A stretch of DNA of 16,653 nt from an uncultured Rhodospirillales bacterium (lineage in GTDB: Bacteria > Pseudomonadota > Alphaproteobacteria > Acetobacterales > Acetobacteraceae), in NCBI GenBank assembly GCA_903928045.1, contig CAIYPH010000193.1, positions 1-16,653 on the forward strand, read 5' to 3'. Below, piece by piece: positions 1 through 5,587 of the stretch. The first letter of the stretch is position 1, and each line of letters begins with the position of its first letter. The notes below the pieces were generated by a model that was not told the origin of the DNA, searched no databases, and worked only from the letters and a program-made list of their open reading frames with translations. A program made the translations under genes and the position numbers.

Positions 1-1
1 G

Positions 2-134
2 GAAGCCGATCTGGTGCGCTGGATGCGCGCCTACAACGATGACCCCAGACGCGCTGGTGCTGGGCGACAACCGCCCCCTCGCCCGCGTCGCCCATACCGC
101 CATCTACCTCCCGCGCCAGGTCGCGGAAGCCTGA
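2..134 (+). pseudogene. 3' end of an unidentified gene, frame broken by one base
   Basis: Only the C-terminal end lies in the window. From position 2, good coding sequence reads EADLVRWMRAYNDD in one frame. From about position 45 the coding signal moves to the next frame and reads DALVLGDNRPLARVAHTAIY before the TGA at 132-134. Removing one C from the CCCC run at about 44-47 would join the two parts into a single reading frame (…YNDDPDALVLGD…). Codon use in both halves matches the downstream genes, with mostly C or G in third position. The break may be a real inactivating mutation or a base-calling error in the C run. I do not recognise the family. The gene ends 27 bp before the crotonase start, so it was probably the preceding member of the same operon. 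Confidence 0.55.
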
Positions 135-161
135 ACCCCATCTAAAGCCTGAGGAAACACC

Positions 162-899
162 ATGTCCGTCGTCGTCGTCGAAGACCAGGGTCCCGTCCGG
201 ATCATCCGCATCAACCGGCCGGACCGGCTGAACGCCGTCAGCAAGGGCGTCGCCGAGGAAATCCAGGCCGCCTTCATCGCGTTTGACGCCTCGGAACAGC
301 GCGTCGCCGTGATGTCCGCCGCCGGCGAAAAGGCCTTCTCCTCCGGCGCCGACATCTCGGACCTGCCCGAGCTGTGGCGCGCCATCCCCACCGTCGGCTT
401 CAAGACCATGAAGCCGGTTATCGCCGCCACCTCCGGCTGGTGCGTCGGCGGCGCCATCGTGATGGTGATGATGTGTGACCTGCTGGTCTCCGCCGAGAGC
501 ACCATTTTCTATTATCCCGAGGCCAAGATGGGCATCACCGCGGGGATGATCTCCTCGCTGGTCACCCGCATGCCGCATCATCTCGCGATGGAGATCATGC
601 TGCTCGGCACCAAGGTCTCCGCCCAGCGCGGCTACGATGTCGGCTTCGTCAACAAGGTCGTCGCCAACGGCACGCATGAGAGCGAGGCGGTGGCGATGGG
701 CATGCAGCTCGCTCAAATGGCGCCGCTGGTGCTGCACACGCTGAAGCGCTTCGTGGTGGAAGAAATCATGCCGCGCGGCCCGGTGGAGCGCATGGTCTAC
801 GCCTCGGTGCCGCTCACCGGCGTGCGCCAGTCCGAGGACCTCAAGGAAGGCGTCGCCGCCTTCCGCGAGAAGCGGGCGCCGCAGTTCAAGGGGAAATAA
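162..899 (+). CDS. enoyl-CoA hydratase/isomerase (crotonase) family protein
   Basis: This 245-residue protein has the crotonase fold signature: an N-terminal RINRPDRLNAV segment, an oxyanion-hole segment EKAFSSGADISDL (about residues 56-68) and a second one, GWCVGGA (92-98). Crotonases bind acyl-CoA thioesters and perform hydration, isomerisation, hydrolysis or C-C cleavage through a stabilised enolate. Aligned by eye to classical enoyl-CoA hydratase, the second catalytic glutamate is kept (E120 in YYPEAKMG), but the first (E144 of the rat enzyme) is replaced by V100 in AIVMVMMCD. A standard hydratase reaction is therefore doubtful, and isomerase, lyase or hydrolase activity is more open. The ATG follows a GAGGAAA ribosome site. 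The gene is separated by 1 bp from the CoA-transferase genes, which suggests action on the CoA ester they form. The family is clear; the substrate is unknown. Confidence 0.9.
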   Translation: MSVVVVEDQGPVRIIRINRPDRLNAVSKGVAEEIQAAFIAFDASEQRVAVMSAAGEKAFSSGADISDLPELWRAIPTVGFKTMKPVIAATSGWCVGGAIVMVMMCDLLVSAESTIFYYPEAKMGITAGMISSLVTRMPHHLAMEIMLLGTKVSAQRGYDVGFVNKVVANGTHESEAVAMGMQLAQMAPLVLHTLKRFVVEEIMPRGPVERMVYASVPLTGVRQSEDLKEGVAAFREKRAPQFKGK

Positions 900-900
900 C

Positions 901-1638
901 ATGGCGCGACGTAGCAAGGTCTACCCGGGTTTCGCCGAGGCGATCCAGGGCATCGAGGACGGCTCCACAATCGGCTTCGGCGGCTTCGCCATGCCCGGCG
1001 TGCCGTTCAACCTGATGAAGGCGCTGCAATCGAGCGGCGCGAAGGGCCTCATTTGCGTCGCCAACACCACCGGCGGCGCCGGCCAGCCGCGGATGCCCGA
1101 TATCGGGCATCTCGTGGAGCTCGGCATGGTCAAAAAGGTCATCTGCGCCTTCACCGCCGCCACCCGCGCCTCTGACCAGCTGCCCTTCACCAAATACTAC
1201 GAGGCCGGCGAGGTGGAGGCCGAACTGGTCCCGCAGGGCACCCTCGCCGAACGCATGCGCGCCGCCGGCGCCGGCATCCCCGCCTTCTACACGCCCACCG
1301 CGGTCGGCACCGAGCTCGCCGCCGGGCGCGAAACCCGCGTCTTCGCCGGGCGCGAATATTTGCTGGAACCCGCCCTCCCGCTCGACTACGCCTTCATCCG
1401 CGCCCATCGCGCCGATGCGTCCGGCAACCTCCGCTTCCGCCGCTCCCAGCGCAATTTCAACCCGATCATGGCCATGGCCGCCCGCGTGGTGATCGCCGAG
1501 GTCGAAAACGAAATCGAACCCGCCGGCGCGTTTGACCCCGACGACATCCACCTCGCCGGCATTTTCGTCCACCGCATGGTCGTCATCCCCCCCGCCCCGG
1601 ACGGGTTATGGCCGCAGCTGAGGGAGCCCAGGGCATGA
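901..1638 (+). CDS. 3-oxoacid CoA-transferase, subunit A
   Basis: This is the alpha subunit (245 residues) of a family I CoA-transferase, which moves CoA from a donor such as succinyl-CoA to a carboxylate, typically a 3-oxo acid. Supporting sequence includes the glycine-rich GFGGFAMPGVP near residues 21-31, the TPTAVGTELA segment and the C-terminal ENEIEPAGAFDPDDIHLAGI segment that is typical of ScoA/PcaI proteins. The length fits the roughly 230-245 residues of separate A subunits. The start lies 1 bp after the crotonase stop, and the stop overlaps the subunit B start (ATGA at 1635-1638), so the two subunits are translationally coupled. The 3-oxoadipate and acetoacetate enzymes cannot be told apart from sequence alone; the context does not contain other beta-ketoadipate genes. 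Confidence 0.93.
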   Translation: MARRSKVYPGFAEAIQGIEDGSTIGFGGFAMPGVPFNLMKALQSSGAKGLICVANTTGGAGQPRMPDIGHLVELGMVKKVICAFTAATRASDQLPFTKYYEAGEVEAELVPQGTLAERMRAAGAGIPAFYTPTAVGTELAAGRETRVFAGREYLLEPALPLDYAFIRAHRADASGNLRFRRSQRNFNPIMAMAARVVIAEVENEIEPAGAFDPDDIHLAGIFVHRMVVIPPAPDGLWPQLREPRA

Positions 1639-2291
1639 GCGGTCTCACACGCCAGCAAATGGCCGACGCCATCGCCCGCCGCTTCGAGGATGACTGGATC
1701 GTCAATCTCGGCGTCGGCATCCCCACCATGTGCTCCAACACCGCGATCACGGCGGACATCATCTACCACTCCGAAAACGGCGTGATCGGCTACGGCCCGA
1801 TGGCCGAGCCGGGCCACGAGGACATGCACCTCGTCAACGCCGGCGGCCAGCACGTCACCCTGAAGCCCGAGGCCGCGGTGGTGCACCACGCCGATAGCTT
1901 CGCCATCATCCGCTCCGGCAAGATCGACGTCACCGTGATGGGCGCCTACGAAGTCGCGTCCAACGGCGACTTCGCCAACTGGAAAATCGCCGGCGCCAAG
2001 GGCGGCGGCATCGGCGGCGCGATGGACCTTGCGGCCTGCGCCAAGCGGGTGTTCATCATCCTCGAACACACCCAGCGCAACGGCGCCCCCCGCCTGCTCA
2101 GCCAATGCGCCCTGCCCGTCACCGCGCGCGGCGTGGTGAAGCTGGTCGCCACCAATCTCGGCCTGTTCGAACCCGCCGGCGACCACTTCAACCTGGTCGC
2201 CATCGCCCCCGGCGTGACGCTCGACGAGGTCCGCGCCGCCACCGGCGCCCCAGTGCAACCAGCCGCCAACATGACGGAGATCACGCCGTGA
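1635..2291 (+). CDS. 3-oxoacid CoA-transferase, subunit B
   Basis: This is the beta subunit (218 residues), which carries the catalytic glutamate that forms the enzyme-CoA thioester. It lies in the SENG motif (E47), part of HSENGVIGYGP. The early NLGVGIPT segment (residues 24-31) and the AKGGGIGGAMDL segment are also family hallmarks. I chose the ATG at 1635 because it overlaps the subunit A stop as ATGA and is preceded by purine-rich AGGGAGCCCAGGG; an upstream in-frame ATG at 1608 would extend into subunit A. The stop at 2289-2291 overlaps the GTG start of the OsmC-family gene. With subunit A it should form a heteromeric cytoplasmic enzyme that activates an acid for the neighbouring crotonase. 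Confidence 0.93.
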   Translation: MSGLTRQQMADAIARRFEDDWIVNLGVGIPTMCSNTAITADIIYHSENGVIGYGPMAEPGHEDMHLVNAGGQHVTLKPEAAVVHHADSFAIIRSGKIDVTVMGAYEVASNGDFANWKIAGAKGGGIGGAMDLAACAKRVFIILEHTQRNGAPRLLSQCALPVTARGVVKLVATNLGLFEPAGDHFNLVAIAPGVTLDEVRAATGAPVQPAANMTEITP

Positions 2292-2788
2292 ACGCCGAGG
2301 AACTCCGCGCCATCCAGGCGCCGATCAAGCAGGGCTACCGCGACAATCCCGCCTCCGCCCGCGTCCGCGCCCATGCCGAGGCTAGCCTCGACCCGAACGC
2401 CATCGCCTGCACCATCGCCGGCCGCGCCGCCCCCGTGGTCGCCGGGCTGCACCCGGCCGGCGGCGGCACCGGCGAGCTCGCCTGCTCGGCCGATCTGCTG
2501 CTCGAAGCCGTGGTCGCCTGCGCCGGCGTCACGCTCCGCGCCGTCTCCACCGCCATGGGCGTCACCATCCACTCCGGCCGCATCCTCGCCGAGGGCTGGT
2601 GGGATGCCCGCGGCACGCTGGGCGTCGATCGCGCCGCCCCCGTGGGGGTCACCGACATCACGCTCCGCTTCGAGGTCGATTGCGACGCCGATGCGACGAA
2701 ACTCGCCCGCATGATCCAGACCACCGAGCGCTACTGCGTCATCCTGCAAACCCTGCGCAACCCGCCCACCATCACCATCGCCGAGTGA
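2288..2788 (+). CDS. OsmC-family protein
   Basis: This 166-residue protein has the OsmC/Ohr fold features: an N-terminal strand region, a central helix DLLLEAVVACAGVTLRAV carrying the first conserved cysteine (C78), and a second cysteine C150 in TTERYCVILQTL. In characterised OsmC and Ohr proteins these two cysteines reduce organic hydroperoxides. It more resembles the general OsmC group than classical Ohr, so peroxidase activity is likely but not certain. The start is GTG at 2288, overlapping the CoA-transferase B stop as GTGA. Being embedded in a CoA/ThDP operon is unusual. It may remove a peroxide or other reactive by-product of the pathway, or act on a thioester; that is inference. Confidence 0.85.
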   Translation: MNAEELRAIQAPIKQGYRDNPASARVRAHAEASLDPNAIACTIAGRAAPVVAGLHPAGGGTGELACSADLLLEAVVACAGVTLRAVSTAMGVTIHSGRILAEGWWDARGTLGVDRAAPVGVTDITLRFEVDCDADATKLARMIQTTERYCVILQTLRNPPTITIAE

Positions 2789-2800
2789 AGGAACCCTCCC

Positions 2801-3337
2801 TTGACCTCCCATGACGTCGCCACCGGAGCGGTCACCTGGCCGGATCAGCTCTATGACCTGCTGAAGCGCGCCAACATCACCCAGTTCGCCTATGTGCCGG
2901 ATGCCGGCCATCGCGTGCTGATCGACCGCTCCCTGGCCGACCCTGACGTGCATTCGGTGGCGCTCACCACCGAGGAGGAGGGCGTGGCGCTACTCGCCGG
3001 CGCCGATCTCGGCGGCGCGCGCGGCGTGCTGCTGATGCAATCCTCCGGCGCCGGCAACTGCATCAACATGCTGTCCCTCAACAAGGGCGGCAAATTCCCC
3101 CTGCTGATGCTGATTTCCATGCGCGGCGAATTCGGCGAGGGCAATCCCTGGCAGTTCCCCATGGGCCAGGCGACCCAGCCGGTGCTGGAGGCCATGGGCA
3201 CCATCGTGCTCCGCGCCGAAACCCCCGCCGAGGTCATCCCCACCGTGGAAGCGGCGCTGACGATGGTGTTCCAATCCGGCGAAACCGTCGCCGTCCTGCT
3301 GACCCAGCGCCTCATCGGCGCCAAGAAATTCGGCTGA
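2801..3337 (+). CDS. ThDP-dependent decarboxylase-like enzyme, N-terminal (PYR) domain subunit
   Basis: This 178-residue protein matches the pyrimidine-binding domain of thiamine-diphosphate enzymes, made as a separate subunit as in sulfopyruvate decarboxylase ComD and phosphonopyruvate decarboxylase-like proteins. The segment TTEEEGVALLAGADLGGARG (about residues 56-75) carries the glutamate that activates the cofactor. It is followed by the LLMQSSGAGNCINML stretch typical of the family. The gene starts with TTG at 2801, 12 bp after the OsmC stop, with AAGGAA just upstream. Its partner, the pyrophosphate-binding domain, is the next gene. Together they probably decarboxylate a 2-oxo acid to an aldehyde. 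The substrate cannot be read from sequence; sulfopyruvate is not supported by any sulfonate gene here. Confidence 0.88.
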   Translation: MTSHDVATGAVTWPDQLYDLLKRANITQFAYVPDAGHRVLIDRSLADPDVHSVALTTEEEGVALLAGADLGGARGVLLMQSSGAGNCINMLSLNKGGKFPLLMLISMRGEFGEGNPWQFPMGQATQPVLEAMGTIVLRAETPAEVIPTVEAALTMVFQSGETVAVLLTQRLIGAKKFG

Positions 3338-3402
3338 GCGCGGTCGTCGGAGGCGGCAACGCCGGAGACGTGAATCGCCCTCACCAAAGATAGGAGACCC
3401 AC

Positions 3403-4020
3403 ATGGCCCGCCCGAAGAAGCTGCAAGTCAACCCGATGCCCGAGACGGTGCTTGACCGTAAGGACGTCATCCCCCTGCTGATCGAGAACCCGCACGAGTT
3501 CCTTTGCGTCGCCGGCCTCGCCGGCTCGGCGCAGGAGCTCACCGCCATCACCAATGACGGCCCCAACGTCTACGCGATGGCCGGCGCCATGGGGGCCGCC
3601 GTCAGCATGGGGCTCGGCCTCGCCCTCGCCCAGCCCAAACGCCGCGTGCTCTGCGTCACCGGCGATGGCGAATTGCTGATGAACCTCGGCGCGCTCGCCA
3701 CCGCCGCGCTGATGAACCCGCCCAACCTCACCATCATCTGCGTCGATAACGGCCATTACGGCGAGACCGGCAACCAGGACAGCCATACCGGCTTCGGCGT
3801 CAACCTCGCCAAAATCGCCGAGGGCTCCGGAATCCCCGCCGTGCTCACCATCAACACCATGGATGACCTGCCGGAGGGCCGCCGCCTCGTCCGCGAAGGC
3901 AACGGCCTCGCCTTCATCCTGCTGCGGGTGAAGGAGGGCAAGCCGCTCAACACCGGCCGCCTGATGAACCCGGCGGTGGGGCGCACCCGCTTCCGCCAGC
4001 ACGCCCTCGGCCACGTGTGA
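3403..4020 (+). CDS. ThDP-dependent decarboxylase-like enzyme, C-terminal (PP) domain subunit
   Basis: This 205-residue protein is the pyrophosphate- and Mg-binding half of a split ThDP enzyme. It shows the classical cofactor motif, from GDG at residues 87-89 (VTGDGELLMNLG) to DN at 115-116 (ICVDNGHYGETGNQ), with the expected spacing. The preceding AMAGAMGAAVSMGLGLALA helix is also typical. It resembles ComE-type subunits in size and architecture. A 65-bp gap separates it from the PYR subunit, the longest gap in this operon, and it has its own TAGGAGA ribosome site before the ATG at 3403. The C-terminus is extended past the core domain (GRLMNPAVGRTRFRQHALGH). The active site would form between this subunit and the product of the preceding gene. 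Confidence 0.9.
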   Translation: MARPKKLQVNPMPETVLDRKDVIPLLIENPHEFLCVAGLAGSAQELTAITNDGPNVYAMAGAMGAAVSMGLGLALAQPKRRVLCVTGDGELLMNLGALATAALMNPPNLTIICVDNGHYGETGNQDSHTGFGVNLAKIAEGSGIPAVLTINTMDDLPEGRRLVREGNGLAFILLRVKEGKPLNTGRLMNPAVGRTRFRQHALGHV

Positions 4021-4027
4021 GGGCGCC

Positions 4028-4477
4028 ATGCTGATCGGTATCGACCCGCTGCTGACCCCAGACCTCCTCCACGCCCTGGCCGACATGGGCCATGGCGACC
4101 GCATCGTGCTGGTGGACGCCAACTACCCCGCCAGCCGTGGCCGCCGCCTGATCCGCCTGCCCGGCGCCAGCATCACCCGCGCCTTGTCCGCCATCCTCGG
4201 CCTGCTCCCCTGCGACACCTATGTCGATGATCCCGCGCAGATCATGCAGGTGGTCGGTGACCCGGATGCCGTGCCCGAAGTGGTCGGCGAGATGAACGCC
4301 GTCCTCGCCGCCGCCGGCTGGCCGAAAGCCGTCGGCGTCGAGCGCCACGCCTTCTACGAGGGCGCCGAGACCGCCTACGCCATCGTGCAAACCGGCGAGC
4401 GCCGCTTCTACGGCAACGTGCTGCTGACCAAGGGCGTCATCGCGCCCGACGTCACCATGCCGGGAGACCAAGCATGA
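4028..4477 (+). CDS. FucU/RbsD-family sugar mutarotase
   Basis: This 149-residue protein aligns well by eye with E. coli FucU (140 residues): DPLLTPDLLHALADMGHGD at the N-terminus, VLVDANYPA, and near the end the ERHAFYEGAETAYAIVQTGE and RFYGNVLLTKG segments. H22 and D24 of the MGHGD motif match residues needed for catalysis in the family. FucU and RbsD interconvert anomers (or pyran forms) of free sugars such as L-fucose and D-ribose. The start is 7 bp after the ThDP subunit stop, and the stop overlaps the aldo/keto reductase start (ATGA at 4474-4477). The coupling suggests it supplies the correct anomer to that dehydrogenase. The actual sugar is unknown; no fucose kinase, isomerase or aldolase is nearby. 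Confidence 0.9.
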   Translation: MLIGIDPLLTPDLLHALADMGHGDRIVLVDANYPASRGRRLIRLPGASITRALSAILGLLPCDTYVDDPAQIMQVVGDPDAVPEVVGEMNAVLAAAGWPKAVGVERHAFYEGAETAYAIVQTGERRFYGNVLLTKGVIAPDVTMPGDQA

Positions 4478-5439
4478 TCCCCGGCCCCCTCGGCATGGGC
4501 GGCGCGCCGCTCGGCAATCTCTTCGCCCGCATCGACGAGGACACCGCCGCCGCCACCACCCAGGCCGGCTGGGATTGCGGCATCCGCCACTACGACACCG
4601 CGCCCCATTACGGCGCCGGCCTGTCGGAACTCCGCATGGGCGCCATCCTCCGCAAGCAGAACCGCGCCGATTTCTGGCTCTCCACCAAAATCGGCCGCCT
4701 GCTACGCCCGGTGCCCTCCGTGCCCGAGGTCGATGAAGGCTTCACCGGCGCCCTGCCCTTCGCCCGCACCTTCGACTACTCGGCTGGCGGCACCGTGCGC
4801 TCCATCGAGGATTCCTGCGCCCGCATGGGCCTCTCCAGCATCGACATCGTCTACATCCATGACTGCTCGGAGGACTGGCACGGCCCCGACTGGAAGAAGC
4901 GCTTCCGCGAGGCCATGGAAGGCGCCGCCAAGGTGCTCTCGGCGATGCGCAAGCGCGGCGAAATCAAAGCCTGGGGCATGGGCCTCAACATGGTCGAACC
5001 CGCGCTCGCCTGCCTCGAACAGGCCGACCCCGACGTGTTCCTCATCGCCGGGCGCTACACCCTGCTGGACCATACCGCGCTGGCCAAACTCTTCCCCGCC
5101 TGCGCCGCCAAGGGCGCCAAAGTCGTGCTCGGCGGCCCCTACAACTCCGGCCTGCTGGCGGGGGGCACCACCTTCAACTACGAGACCGCGCCGCCCGACC
5201 TCGCCGCCCGCGCCCAGGCGATGCACGCACTCTGCGCCCGCCACGGCGTGGATCTCAAAGCCGCCGCCCTGCAATTCTGCGCCGCCCATCCGGTGGTCGC
5301 CACCGTCATCCCCGGCGCGCGCAATCCGGACGAGGTGCGTGAGAATGCGCGGATGATGAGCGCGCCCATTCCTGGGGCGCTGTGGGCGGAGCTGAAATCG
5401 AGTGGGTTGCTGCCCGAAGGGGTGCCTACGCCACTGTAG
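4474..5439 (+). CDS. aldo/keto reductase, similar to D-threo-aldose (L-fucose) 1-dehydrogenase
   Basis: This 321-residue protein has the complete aldo/keto reductase tetrad: D41 in RHYDTAPHYG, Y46, K72 in LSTKIG and H129 in YIHDCSED. The IPGARNPDEVRENARMM segment near the C-terminus is the usual nicotinamide-dinucleotide phosphate-binding region. The N-terminal layout (GLSELRMGAIL after the DTA motif) resembles aldose 1-dehydrogenases that oxidise L-fucose, D-arabinose or L-galactose to lactones. That reading fits the preceding FucU-type mutarotase, with which it overlaps by 4 bp. It is the last gene of the operon and is followed at once by a strong palindromic terminator region. The exact substrate and NAD/NADP preference cannot be assigned by reading. 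Confidence 0.9.
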   Translation: MIPGPLGMGGAPLGNLFARIDEDTAAATTQAGWDCGIRHYDTAPHYGAGLSELRMGAILRKQNRADFWLSTKIGRLLRPVPSVPEVDEGFTGALPFARTFDYSAGGTVRSIEDSCARMGLSSIDIVYIHDCSEDWHGPDWKKRFREAMEGAAKVLSAMRKRGEIKAWGMGLNMVEPALACLEQADPDVFLIAGRYTLLDHTALAKLFPACAAKGAKVVLGGPYNSGLLAGGTTFNYETAPPDLAARAQAMHALCARHGVDLKAAALQFCAAHPVVATVIPGARNPDEVRENARMMSAPIPGALWAELKSSGLLPEGVPTPL

Positions 5440-5446
5440 GCAAGCA

Positions 5447-5470
5447 GTTCTTTTTGTGAACAAAAAGAAC
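5447..5470. terminator. perfect T/A-rich hairpin after the operon
   Basis: GTTCTTTTTG and CAAAAAGAAC form a perfect 10-bp stem around a TGAA loop, 7 bp after the aldo/keto reductase stop. The right arm is followed by further A runs and then T5 at 5480-5484, so it could end transcription in either direction. It is one arm of a larger palindromic repeat (5447-5581). Confidence 0.65.
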
Positions 5471-5496
5471 CAAAAAGACTTTTTATCTGTTCGATG

Positions 5497-5544
5497 CCGT
5501 TGGCTTGGCTCCGCGGAGACTTGGGAGCGGAACCAAGCCAACGG
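5497..5544. repeat. long stem-loop at centre of composite palindrome
   Basis: CCGTTGGCTTGG (5497-5508) pairs perfectly with CCAAGCCAACGG (5533-5544). After one mismatch, TCCGC (5510-5514) pairs with GCGGA (5527-5531), leaving a 12-nt loop. Outside it, ACTTTTTATC (5478-5487) and GATAAAAGT (5544-5552) extend the symmetry imperfectly. Such a structure between convergent genes can act as a bidirectional terminator, but its size and recurrence suggest a dispersed palindromic repeat. Confidence 0.75.
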
Positions 5545-5557
5545 ATAAAAGTTTTTT

Positions 5558-5581
5558 GCTTCTTTTTTTCAAAAAAGAAGC
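5558..5581. terminator. T/A-rich hairpin at 3' end of the VWA gene
   Basis: GCTTCTTTTTT and AAAAAAGAAGC form an 11-bp stem with a two-base apex (in practice about 10 bp with a 4-nt loop). It lies 6 bp beyond the stop codon of the minus-strand VWA gene and is followed in that direction by AAAAAAC. It mirrors the 5447-5470 hairpin and forms the other arm of the composite palindrome. Confidence 0.65.
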
Positions 5582-5587
5582 GCTTCC

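Noticed and set aside
2890..4122. 410-codon open frame on the minus strand
   Set aside because: It overlaps both ThDP-enzyme subunits, which carry intact cofactor motifs, and also extends across the gap between them. Its translation shows no domain.
5440..5587. Insertion-sequence remnant or CRISPR repeat
   Set aside because: There is no transposase fragment, no target duplication I can see and no regular repeat-spacer pattern; the symmetry is that of hairpins.
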